From: an uncultured Aquimarina sp.
GTDB taxonomy: Bacteria > Bacteroidota > Bacteroidia > Flavobacteriales > Flavobacteriaceae
DNA: 41,314 nucleotides
Direction: 5' to 3'
NCBI GenBank assembly: GCA_947496555.1
Contig: CANMDH010000045.1
Span: 1-41,314 of the forward strand
This document shows, in pieces, positions 15,293 to 24,900 of this stretch (its first letter is position 1; every line of letters begins with the position of its first letter). Below the pieces are notes generated by a model. It saw only the letters and a list, made by a program, of their open reading frames with translations, was not told where the DNA came from and searched no databases. A program made the position numbers and the translations under genes.

Positions 15293-17689
15293 ATGCTTAG
15301 ACATTTTACTGTAGTGTTTATTCGTAATTTGCTTAAGAATAAACAAGTAACCATAATCTCTCTTATTAGCCTATCCATCTCATTTTCTATTTCTTTGATA
15401 TTATTGAATTATTATAATTATCATAAAACCTTTGATGATTATAATTCTGGGGATACAATAATTCTGAGGGCATATCAAACGGCAAAAAATAACTATGCCG
15501 CGAATCAAGGTTCGTTGTTAACTTATGCTCCTTTAAGTAAGTTGTTAAAGGATAAGATTCCAAATGTTTTAGAGTCTGGAAGATTATATCAATGGAATGA
15601 AGGGGTTCTTTCCTATAATAATAATAAATTCTCTCAAAATCTATTTTATGGGGATCGATCATTATTTGATATTTTTCCATTTAAATTTCTTACTGGTAGA
15701 GTTGGTGGTGTATTTGATTCACCTAATAAGGCAGTAATATCAAAAACTTTATCAGAAAAATATTTTGGTAATATTAATTCCGTTGGAAAGACCTTGGTTT
15801 TTAAGGACTGGTATCAGGATGTGCGTTTTGAAGTCGTTGGTGTGTACGAGGATATGTCAGAAAAAATGCATGTTAATTTAGATATATTGATTTCATTTAA
15901 TAGTTTGAGTGTAAATCCTATATGGAGAGGGCCTGTCGATAATAATTGGAGCTCGGATAGTTTCTATACTTATTTAGCAACTGTCCAAGGTACCGATGTC
16001 GAAGGCCTTGTTAAACAAATCAATAATTTAACAGACTATTTGCCTAAATACGTAAGTGATAATGTTTCATTTGATTTACAACCGATACAAGATATCCATT
16101 TAAATTCTAATCTGAGCTATGAGATTAGTGAAAATGGGGATAAGAAGATGATCAATTTTTTACTTTTAATTGGTGTTTTAATTGTTGTAATTGCTATTAT
16201 TAATCTTATAAACTTTTCTATTTCAAATGTTGTTGATCGGGCAGAAGAGGTTGGTGTAAAAAAAGCTATTGGAGTAAGCGCTAAAAGGCTTAGGTTGCAG
16301 TTTTTGTTTGAATTTTCTGTTTTCAACACAGGGGCACTGTTTTTTGGTTTTATCCTTTTTGCAATTATAGCGAGATCTGGCTTTATAGATATATTAGACA
16401 CACCTGGTCAAACATTTGACTATACGTTCTGGTTATTTGTAGGTGCTTTATTCTTAATGGGATTTTTTTTAAGCGGAATATATCCGGCTACTATATTTTC
16501 ACTTTTTAGAATAAATGATTTAGGAAATAGGAGCTCGGGAGATTTAACTAGAAAGTTTTTAATGGTATTTCAGTATATAGTTTCTGTAGGGTTAATATAT
16601 GCGGTTACTGTTATTCATGCACAATTTAATTATCTATCTGAAAAGGATTTAGGTTTTGAAAAGGATAAAATATTGGTAGTTAAGGCCCCTTCTACAATAA
16701 GAAATGATTCTATCTATATTGCTTCTATTAATTTGATAAAAAATAAGTTGACACAATTTCATTCAGTTAATTCTGTTTCTGCATCAAGTGCTGTGCCAGG
16801 AGCGGAATTTGATGGAGAACTTGAAATGTCAAGAAATGATTATGTTAAAAAAACTGTAAAGGTCAATACTTTTGTCTCAACTGACCATGATTTTAATAAA
16901 ATCTACAATCTAAAACTGTTAGCAGGTCGATTTTTGGATTCATCGATATCTTCGGATAAAGAAAGTGCAGTAGTTATTAATAGAACATTATTTAATCAAC
17001 TAGAGTTTGCAAATTTTGAAGAGGCAATTGGTCATGAAGTGAATTTTGCAAATTCTATTAAAAATATTGTTGGAGTCACTGAAGATTTTCATTTAGAAAA
17101 TCTTAAAGAGAATTATAAACCTGTCGTTTTTAGTATTGCTCACCATCCTTCGGTTATTGCATTCATTTCTATGAAGGTAAATAATGCATCAATGCAAGAA
17201 ACTGTCAGTTTTGTAAATGAGATTTATAAGACTGAGTTCGATGTTGATGCAGAGTGCTTTTATATTGAGGATTATTTTAATGAGCGATATGGCAAGGACA
17301 TCGGCTTTTATGAACTTTTTCAGATATTAACTTTTATAACCATTCTATTAACTATTTTTGGCTTGATGGGACTTTCGTTTTATTATGCTTCAAAAAAGTA
17401 TAAAGAAATTGCTATACGAAAGGTATTTGGTGCTGATTCTCTGGATATATTTATTATTTTATTCAGATACTTTTTTTATCTACTTTTAATAGGGTCTATA
17501 ATTGCTCTTCCTATTTTCTATTTTGGAGTAAACAAATGGCTCGAAAGATATGCCTATCGGGTTGATCAATCTTGGGTTTATTTTGTAATACCAATCGTCA
17601 CCATAATACTTATTACGCTATTGGCTACAGGGTCGATGTTATTTAGAGCTTCTACTCAAAACCCTGTAATTGCTTTAAAAGAAAATTAA
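15293..17689 (+). CDS. FtsX/MacB-like ABC transporter permease
   Basis: A 798-residue membrane protein with the duplicated FtsX arrangement common in Bacteroidota. It has an N-terminal membrane helix (about 18-40), a large periplasmic MacB-type domain (about 45-280), and three helices at about 285-310, 335-360 and 375-400. A second unit starts with a helix at about 420-440, has a second periplasmic domain, and ends with three more helices near 680-790. Such permeases export peptides, lipids or drugs, or transmit signals mechanically, and need an ATPase partner. No ABC ATPase gene lies in this window. It is the first gene of a tight co-directional run leading into the peptide synthetases, so export of, or immunity to, the product is a plausible role. 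A 9-codon frame overlaps its start (15271-15300). Confidence 0.87.
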   Translation: MLRHFTVVFIRNLLKNKQVTIISLISLSISFSISLILLNYYNYHKTFDDYNSGDTIILRAYQTAKNNYAANQGSLLTYAPLSKLLKDKIPNVLESGRLYQWNEGVLSYNNNKFSQNLFYGDRSLFDIFPFKFLTGRVGGVFDSPNKAVISKTLSEKYFGNINSVGKTLVFKDWYQDVRFEVVGVYEDMSEKMHVNLDILISFNSLSVNPIWRGPVDNNWSSDSFYTYLATVQGTDVEGLVKQINNLTDYLPKYVSDNVSFDLQPIQDIHLNSNLSYEISENGDKKMINFLLLIGVLIVVIAIINLINFSISNVVDRAEEVGVKKAIGVSAKRLRLQFLFEFSVFNTGALFFGFILFAIIARSGFIDILDTPGQTFDYTFWLFVGALFLMGFFLSGIYPATIFSLFRINDLGNRSSGDLTRKFLMVFQYIVSVGLIYAVTVIHAQFNYLSEKDLGFEKDKILVVKAPSTIRNDSIYIASINLIKNKLTQFHSVNSVSASSAVPGAEFDGELEMSRNDYVKKTVKVNTFVSTDHDFNKIYNLKLLAGRFLDSSISSDKESAVVINRTLFNQLEFANFEEAIGHEVNFANSIKNIVGVTEDFHLENLKENYKPVVFSIAHHPSVIAFISMKVNNASMQETVSFVNEIYKTEFDVDAECFYIEDYFNERYGKDIGFYELFQILTFITILLTIFGLMGLSFYYASKKYKEIAIRKVFGADSLDIFIILFRYFFYLLLIGSIIALPIFYFGVNKWLERYAYRVDQSWVYFVIPIVTIILITLLATGSMLFRASTQNPVIALKEN

Positions 17690-17711
17690 TAATCAAAAAT
17701 AATTATACTAT

Positions 17712-19631
17712 ATGAAATTCTTTGCACATTGTTTGGCTTTTATCTTTGGGGTGTCCAATATTTTGTATGCTCAATATCCAAATGATAACCCTTATTTGAC
17801 AGCTTATAATGTAGAAAAACATTGGACTAATGAAATTAACTGGAAGAATACTATTTATGCTCCAGGTATTAAAGGGTTAATTGATAAGAAGAATTCTATA
17901 GACTCGCTTACCTTACATCAAGAAATGCAGAAATTATCTGAAAAAGGAGGTGGAGTTATTTATTTTCCAGAAGGTGTTTTCTACTTCTCATCGGATGTTA
18001 AGATGTTAAGTAATGTGGTACTTAGAGGGGCAAATCTTAAAGGGACTACAAAGGCAATAGAAGATGGGTATAAACCCCTAACGAGATTCGAATTTCCTCA
18101 GTTTGTGGCAGAGTTTAGCGGGAATGGAACCCCTCACACATCAATAAAAAGAATTATTGCCGATAATACCACTAGCCTTAGTAACTTTGGACTAGTTAAT
18201 CTTGATATCAATAGGGCAACAATAGAATTTCATGCGGGAGGTTATGAAAAGAAAATTACTTACCAGGGTGAGACTATGACTCCCAAATACTTACATTCAA
18301 ATGTAATAATATATGGTGTTAGAATTAACAATTCTGTGGCGCTCTCTCCAGAAATCCCAACAAAAAGCCAGGTTGAAAACGGGTTTGATTGGTTAAGATG
18401 GCCATTAAGATATATTGGTAATATTAATGTCAATGTGAAAGCCAATTGTCTTTTGGCTAATAATCGAATAAATGATGATGTGACCGATAATTTTAGTTTT
18501 CCGGTGTATGAAACTGATCTTGGTAGAAAAATTGGCGAAAACAAGGTAGTGTTTTCATATTTGGATCAACCAGGAATTTGTCTAAATCAATATAAAGTTA
18601 CACTTGAAGGTAATAAAGGTGATAAGGAATATGGTAAATGGGGGCCATATGGACTTTACCTTCATGTAAGTGAAAGAAGTGAAGAATTTGCTCCAGAACC
18701 TTCTCCAGAAAGCGAACCGCATTTATTTCCTGATGGGAAGTTAGAAGTAGTTGATAATTATGTTGTTACGACTACAAGAAATTCTGGGATTCTTAGTTAT
18801 GCTAAAGTTAACCTTATTTTGGAAGGTAATAAAACGCTTCAGGTCAATGAAGATCATTATATAGATCATGTTGGTAAAATAGGGCTAAATAATTATCTGT
18901 CTTCAAAAGTGGATGCTTTGTTCGAGAAACATCATAAGATTTTAGATAATGGAGATACTTTAAAATATAGACTTCATAGTCCTAAACCCGATAAGATAAA
19001 GTCAAAATACCCATTGATTCTATATTTACACCCTGAAGATATGGCGGGTAATGATAATAGGAGTCAACTTAATTTATTCATTCCTTATTTATGTGAAGAC
19101 AAGATTAAATCAAAATATCCCGCTTACATATTAGCTCCTCAGGACACAGACAAAGATATTTCCTGGAATGCCTATGAACCAAAGGTAACAAATGGTAGAT
19201 TGGAAGGGGCATTGCGAGTTCTGGATAGTTTAGTTCTGGAAAAAAATAATATAGATAAAAACAGAATCTATGTCATGGGCTTATGTAATGGAGCAACCGT
19301 AGCATTGCGATTAGGGTTTGAGCATAAAAATAAGTTTGCTGCAATAGCATCTTTAGATGGAACTGAATTAAACTTAGCTAAAGAAAAATATTTAGAAGAA
19401 GAATTTAAAATTGTGTCTGAAACTCCTTTTTGGACTTCTTATCCAGTAGACTTAGCCCATTTATCACTTTTTCAAGGAACAAAAATTAATGCATTAAAAA
19501 TAAGGAAAGCAGGTGGTGAAGTGATATGTAAAGCATATCCTGGCTACTCTAGGGAGCATATATTATATGCATATCTAAAAGATGAGGAGTTCTTACCATG
19601 GTTGTTTTCTAAATCAAGAGAGAATAATTAA
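17712..19631 (+). CDS. secreted beta-helix and alpha/beta-hydrolase fusion protein
   Basis: A 639-residue exported protein. The signal peptide (residues 1 to about 20) ends ILYA-Q. Residues about 45-385 look like a pectate-lyase-type right-handed beta-helix (GGGVIYFPEGVFYFSSDV, VVLRGANLKGTT, NVIIYGVRINNS, VDNYVVTTTRNSGI). Residues about 400-635 are an alpha/beta-hydrolase related to PHB-depolymerase/esterase-like domains (KYPLILYLHPEDMAGNDN, then IYVMGLCNGATVALRLG). The nucleophile position carries cysteine, C525 in G-L-C-N-G, instead of serine, as in dienelactone hydrolases. A candidate histidine is H616. The usual acid between them is not obvious, so activity is uncertain. It begins 22 bp after the permease gene and ends 25 bp before the peroxidase gene, so it is co-transcribed. 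A role in processing the peptide product outside the cytoplasm is possible but unproven. Confidence 0.72.
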   Translation: MKFFAHCLAFIFGVSNILYAQYPNDNPYLTAYNVEKHWTNEINWKNTIYAPGIKGLIDKKNSIDSLTLHQEMQKLSEKGGGVIYFPEGVFYFSSDVKMLSNVVLRGANLKGTTKAIEDGYKPLTRFEFPQFVAEFSGNGTPHTSIKRIIADNTTSLSNFGLVNLDINRATIEFHAGGYEKKITYQGETMTPKYLHSNVIIYGVRINNSVALSPEIPTKSQVENGFDWLRWPLRYIGNINVNVKANCLLANNRINDDVTDNFSFPVYETDLGRKIGENKVVFSYLDQPGICLNQYKVTLEGNKGDKEYGKWGPYGLYLHVSERSEEFAPEPSPESEPHLFPDGKLEVVDNYVVTTTRNSGILSYAKVNLILEGNKTLQVNEDHYIDHVGKIGLNNYLSSKVDALFEKHHKILDNGDTLKYRLHSPKPDKIKSKYPLILYLHPEDMAGNDNRSQLNLFIPYLCEDKIKSKYPAYILAPQDTDKDISWNAYEPKVTNGRLEGALRVLDSLVLEKNNIDKNRIYVMGLCNGATVALRLGFEHKNKFAAIASLDGTELNLAKEKYLEEEFKIVSETPFWTSYPVDLAHLSLFQGTKINALKIRKAGGEVICKAYPGYSREHILYAYLKDEEFLPWLFSKSRENN

Positions 19632-19656
19632 ATATAAAGTAGTAAAAGAAATCTTT

Positions 19657-20616
19657 ATGAAATCATTTGTTCAGAAAAACAAAATAATTTTTGCATTAAT
19701 TCCTTTTATCTTCTTGGGAATTTCTAATATTTCATTTAATAATTCGCAATGGTCAGAAATAACCAGTGTAGAGTTGGGAGAAAAATTATTTTTTGACCCT
19801 ATCCTTTCTAGTGACCATTCTATAAGTTGTGCTTCATGTCATAAACCGGAATTTGCATTTGCAGACAATATACCTTTAAGTAATGGCGTAAATTCTAAAT
19901 TCACCTCACGCAATACTCCTTCGGTAATGTATTCTGATGCAAGATTAACTTTTTTTTGGGATGGGCGTGCTCAGTCTCTAGAACATCAGGCATTTTTTCC
20001 GATTACTAATCCAAATGAGATGAATTTACCTGAAGATGAAGCTATAAGAAGGTTAAATGAAAGTGAGTTTTACACTAATGCTTTTATGAAAGTATTTAAT
20101 GATAAACCAAAAAAAATATATGTGTCAAAAGCGCTAGCAGATTATCAAAAAAGTTTGCGGCATTTTAATTCACCATATGATCGATTTACAAATGGAGATG
20201 ATACCGCAATTAGCGCTTCCGCTATAAGAGGGATCGATTTGTTTAATACTAAAGCCAAATGTAGTAATTGTCATGGTGGACGAGACAAAACGGATGATGC
20301 ATTTTTTAATATCGGATTGTATAATGGAAAGGAGTATAATGACAAGGGAAGATTTGACATTACTAAAGATACTAATGATCTAGGTAGGTTTAAAACTCCT
20401 CTATTGCGTAATACCGAATTAACAGCTCCATATATGCACGATGGTTCTATGGAAACACTAGATGAGGTATTGGAATATTATAATAACCCCGATGAGTTTG
20501 TTAATAATAGTAAAGCGAGGGATACATTATTAAATAAACCTCTTGGTTTAACCAAGCAAGAAATTCAAGATTTAAAAGCATTTATGCTGGCTTTAACTGA
20601 TGAAAACCTAAAGTAA
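19657..20616 (+). CDS. di-haem cytochrome c peroxidase family protein (MauG/CcpA-like)
   Basis: A 319-residue periplasmic protein with a signal peptide (KNKIIFALIPFIFLGISNIS) and two haem c motifs, C58-A-S-C61-H62 and C202-S-N-C205-H206. It shows family marks: GEKLFFDPILSSDHSISCAS, RNTPSVMY, FFWDGRAQSLEHQA, and APYMHDGSMETLDEVLEYYN. Members reduce hydrogen peroxide or, like MauG, oxidise protein or peptide substrates. I start it at the ATG at 19657, which gives the signal peptide directly; a longer frame from 19582 would overlap the upstream gene. It lies in the run between the hydrolase fusion and the M28 peptidase, upstream of the synthetases, where an oxidative tailoring role or a detoxification role are both possible. 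Confidence 0.88.
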   Translation: MKSFVQKNKIIFALIPFIFLGISNISFNNSQWSEITSVELGEKLFFDPILSSDHSISCASCHKPEFAFADNIPLSNGVNSKFTSRNTPSVMYSDARLTFFWDGRAQSLEHQAFFPITNPNEMNLPEDEAIRRLNESEFYTNAFMKVFNDKPKKIYVSKALADYQKSLRHFNSPYDRFTNGDDTAISASAIRGIDLFNTKAKCSNCHGGRDKTDDAFFNIGLYNGKEYNDKGRFDITKDTNDLGRFKTPLLRNTELTAPYMHDGSMETLDEVLEYYNNPDEFVNNSKARDTLLNKPLGLTKQEIQDLKAFMLALTDENLK

Positions 20617-20629
20617 ATTGAATTATTAT

Positions 20630-21931
20630 ATGAAAAAAAAGATCACTTTTTTTTGTTTTGTTTTTTATGGGTGTATTGTCTTAGCTCAAAACCAACGCCC
20701 TTCAATTAATAATGTATTACTGACCAATAATAAAGAAAATGAACGGTTAGAAATAGTCTTTGATTTGGATGATCCTGAAGATAAACATTTAAGAGTGAAT
20801 GTTGACCTATATGATGAAAATGACGTTTTGTTGAAAGGGATCGTTTTATCGGGAGCTATAGGGGATTCTATAATAGTAGGAAAGAAAAAGATTATTTATT
20901 GCGATTATCCCGAAAGCTTAAAATCTTCAGAAAGTGTTTCTATTAGTATAACTGCAAATGATTATCATCCGGTTCATATTCAAGATTTGATAGAACAGGT
21001 AAATGTAGATAATCTGAAAAGAGATTTAGAATTTGTTGAAGGACGAAGATTTCCAATTACCTTAAAAGATGCTGAGCATCACAAAGAAGTAAGAAAGTTT
21101 ATTACCGATAATTTTGTAGAAAGTGGTTTGCAAGTTTTTGAACAAGATTCGTTGATGAATTCTTTCAACGTTAAGAATATAATAGGTGAAAAACAAGGGC
21201 TTAAAAATGCGAATTCGAGTTATATACTATGTGCCCATTATGATGCATATTTCAAAAGCCCAGGAGCAGATGACAACGCATCAGGTGTAGCGGGAATGCT
21301 TGAAGCTATGAGAATTCTTAGCAAATATAATTTTGATCGGTCCATTAGATTTATTGGTTTTGATATGGAGGAAGATGATCTGCTAGGAAGTACAGCCTAT
21401 ACTTCAGGTCAATATCAGGATAAGAATGAAATAGACGGCGTTGTGAACCTAGATATGATTGGATATTTCTCAGAAAAACCTAATTCACAATTGGTACCTG
21501 ATGGATTTAATAAGTTATTTCCAATTGCTTACGAAAAAGTTGCTTCTAATAATTTTAAAGGAGATTTCGTAGTTATTAATTATATAGAATCTTCTGCTGA
21601 TCTTAAAAATACTTTTAAAGAATCAATCTCTAAATATACTCCAAGTTTAAAAAATGTTTCACTAGATGCTGCAGTTACAGGAGAGCTCAATTCTGAATTA
21701 TCAGCCAGTGATCATTTAAGCTTTTGGAAAGTAGGAGTTAAAGCTATCCATATAGGTGATGGGGGTGCTTCTCGAAACATTTATATTAATACAAAAAAAG
21801 ATAGATTAAAGTTGATTAATTATGAGTACATGAAGTATGTAGTTAAAGCTACAATTGCCGCAATAGCAGAACTGGCAGGATTAAATAATTTGAGCTCTTA
21901 TCAAGGGCAAATTAATATGGATGTTAAATAA
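20630..21931 (+). CDS. secreted M28-family zinc peptidase
   Basis: A 433-residue exported metallopeptidase. The signal peptide is MKKKITFFCFVFYGCIVLA-Q. An N-terminal Ig-like segment (about 25-110) precedes the M28 catalytic domain. Zinc ligands and catalytic residues are in place: H203 (CAHYDA), D214/D215 (GADDNASG), E247/E248 (FDMEEDD), D275 (NLDMIG) and H362 (ASDHLSFW). M28 enzymes are mostly aminopeptidases or carboxypeptidases. The ATG at 20630 is preferred because the signal peptide starts there; a TTG at 20618 is the only upstream alternative. It lies 13 bp after the peroxidase gene and 24 bp before the first NRPS gene. In this setting it could trim or activate the peptide in the periplasm, or confer self-resistance by cleaving it. 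Confidence 0.9.
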   Translation: MKKKITFFCFVFYGCIVLAQNQRPSINNVLLTNNKENERLEIVFDLDDPEDKHLRVNVDLYDENDVLLKGIVLSGAIGDSIIVGKKKIIYCDYPESLKSSESVSISITANDYHPVHIQDLIEQVNVDNLKRDLEFVEGRRFPITLKDAEHHKEVRKFITDNFVESGLQVFEQDSLMNSFNVKNIIGEKQGLKNANSSYILCAHYDAYFKSPGADDNASGVAGMLEAMRILSKYNFDRSIRFIGFDMEEDDLLGSTAYTSGQYQDKNEIDGVVNLDMIGYFSEKPNSQLVPDGFNKLFPIAYEKVASNNFKGDFVVINYIESSADLKNTFKESISKYTPSLKNVSLDAAVTGELNSELSASDHLSFWKVGVKAIHIGDGGASRNIYINTKKDRLKLINYEYMKYVVKATIAAIAELAGLNNLSSYQGQINMDVK

Positions 21932-21955
21932 ATATTTATTGAGAGTTTATTTATT

Positions 21956-24900
21956 TTGAATGTGATACATAAACATACCGAAGAAGTCTTGCCTTACTAC
22001 CTATACCATAGTGCAAAGCATAAAGGTATCAACTTCATTAATGCAAGTAATAGTGAGGAGTTTTTAGCTTACGATGATTTATTAGAAAAATCACTTATCG
22101 TTTTAAAGAATCTTCAAGATTTAGAATTGCGTGAAGGAGATGAAATAATATTTCAAATTCAAAATAACAAACATTTTTTGGTAATATTTTGGGCTTGTGT
22201 TTTAGGGAAGTTTATACCTGTGCCTTTATCTGTTTCTAATGCCAACAATAGGGATCAACGTCTCATGGCTATATGGAAAATGCTAAATAATCCACATTTA
22301 ATTACCGACCTTAATAGACCATATGTTGATCTTTTGGGGGTTAAAGAACGAAAGATAATTAATTTACACTCGTTATATAAGGACAATGGAGGTGGAAAAC
22401 TTACCAATATTAATAAAGATGACATTGCTTATATTCAGTTTTCATCTGGTTCTTCAGGTAATCCAAAAGGGGTTGAGCTAACACATCAAAATGTATGTAT
22501 TAATGCTCTTGATATAATAAATAGTTCTGAATCATCAGATAAAGATTCAAGCTTGTGCTGGATGCCTCTTACTCATGACATGGGAATGATAGGTTTTCAT
22601 ATTTCTTCCTTAGTTGGAAATATTAATCAACACATCATCCCAACCGAAGTTTTTATTCGTAGACCTAAATTATGGATTTCAAAAGCTTCAGAGCATAAAG
22701 TAACTACATTATATTCTCCAAATTTTGGATTTAAGTATTTTTTGTCAGCTTTAGGTAACGATGATAATGCTGATTGGGATTTGTCAACAATTAGGATAAT
22801 TTATAATGGAGCTGAACCTATTCTACACTCTTTATGTGATGATTTCATAGAAAAGCTAAAAAAGTTTGGTCTAAGAGAGAGATGCATTCTAACCGTTTAT
22901 GGGCTTGCTGAAGCTTCAGTTGCCGTTAGTATTCCCAAGGTTGGAGAACCAATCAAATCCTATAATGTTGATCGGAGAAATTTGGCTCTAGGTCAAAAAA
23001 TTAAGTTTTTATCGTCACCCAATGACCCTAATTCGGCCAATTTTATTATGGTAGGATACCCCTTACCAAATTGTCAAGTTAGGATTGCAAATGTTGATAT
23101 TGAATTAGAAAATTGCCATATTGGTGAAATCCAAATAAAAGGCAAAAATGTCACTCAGAAATACTACAATAATACTGAAGAAACAAAAACGTCGTTCACT
23201 TCTGATGGTTGGCTAAAAACCGGAGACCTTGGTTTTATTAATAAAAAAGAACTAATTATTACTGGCCGTTCCAAGAATATCATAATTGTTAATGGTCAAA
23301 ATTATTATCCTCATGATCTTGAAAAGATTAGTTACTCTATTGATAGGGTCGAATTAGGTAAAATCGCATTCTGCGGGATACCAGATCATGATAATAGACA
23401 CGATACAGTGGTTGCATTCTTAATATTTAGAAAAAGTATAAAGGAATTCATACCGCTCTTAAAATCAATCAAACACAAGCTGTCTACAGAAATAGGAATA
23501 CAAGTAGATAAGATTATTCCAATAAATAGAATTCCAAAAACAACAAGCGGAAAGGTTCAATATTTCAGATTGAAGGAAGATTATCAAAGCGGAAAATTTG
23601 ATGATATTATGGCAAAAATAGATGAGCTTTTTGCTACTTCTGCTGATAAAAGTCTTAGTGTCAAAGAACAGGTAATAAAGGTCGTAAAGTCAATTGTTTC
23701 AAGCTCAGAGATATCGGCTAATGATAACCTGTTTAGCGTTGGACTAAATAGTCTTCAGGCTCTAGAATTCTGTTCTAGAATCAATGATTTGTTAAATACA
23801 AATATAAGCGTTACCGATATTTTTGATCATAATACTATTAATGACCTAGTTGAAGTAATTAAGAAGCAAAAACAGAAAACTTCCGTAATAATTGGAAAAT
23901 CTAAGAGCTCCTGTGAAGTTTTGCCAATTCAAAGGAGGTTTTGGTTACTTCATGAAATGGACAATGAAGATACAGATTCGATGTTTAATATCACAACCTC
24001 GATACAAATCAAGGGAGAATTAAATACAGATCTGTTACAAAATGCTTTTGAAGCTGTTCTTAAAAGGCATAAGGTATTGGGTTATACTTTTAAAATGTAC
24101 GAACAAACCCTACAATTTGAGGTTAATGATTTAAATATAAATGAAGTCTTCTTTTTTGTAGATGAAACCTCGAACGAACAATTAATAAATTTCAATGTTC
24201 AGGATATTCTTACTGCAAAGTTCAATTTGGCGCGTGGCCCTCTATGCAGATTAGTTTTACATAAAAAATCAGAAGATACTTATGGGCTTACGCTTCAACT
24301 ACATCATGTTATTGCAGATGGTTGGTCGGTAAAAGTTATTATTTCAGATCTATTAAAATATTATAGTGCTATTAAAAAAGGGAATGTTCTGAATAATGTA
24401 ATGCCAGATTTAACATTTCAATTTGGCGATTATATTGATTGGATAGAAAATGAACTAAAAGAAAATTCTATTTATAAAGCCTATTGGGTCAATGAGTTAG
24501 AAAAGTTTCAAGATTTTGATGAAGAATTACCTTTCGTTAAAAAAGTACAGTTAAAGGATAAAATAAAAACCAACCAGGTAAATTTAAAATTTAAAAACTC
24601 TCTTTTTGATAAACTTAAGTTATATGCAGAAAGCAATAACGTGACGATTTATGTAGCTTTGGTTACTTGCTTAAACATACTACTCTATAAATATACTAGT
24701 GAGATAAATCGCGTAATTTCTATAGTATCTGCGGGAAGAGGAAATACAAGTCTTATAAATCAAGTTGGTTGTTACATAAAATTATTACCACTTTTAATTA
24801 CGATTGACCCCTCTGAAAGTTTTACAGATATGATAAAGCGCGTAAAGTGCAAGGTCAAGAATGGTTTAGAAAATGATGTCTACTCTTATGATAGGCTTAA

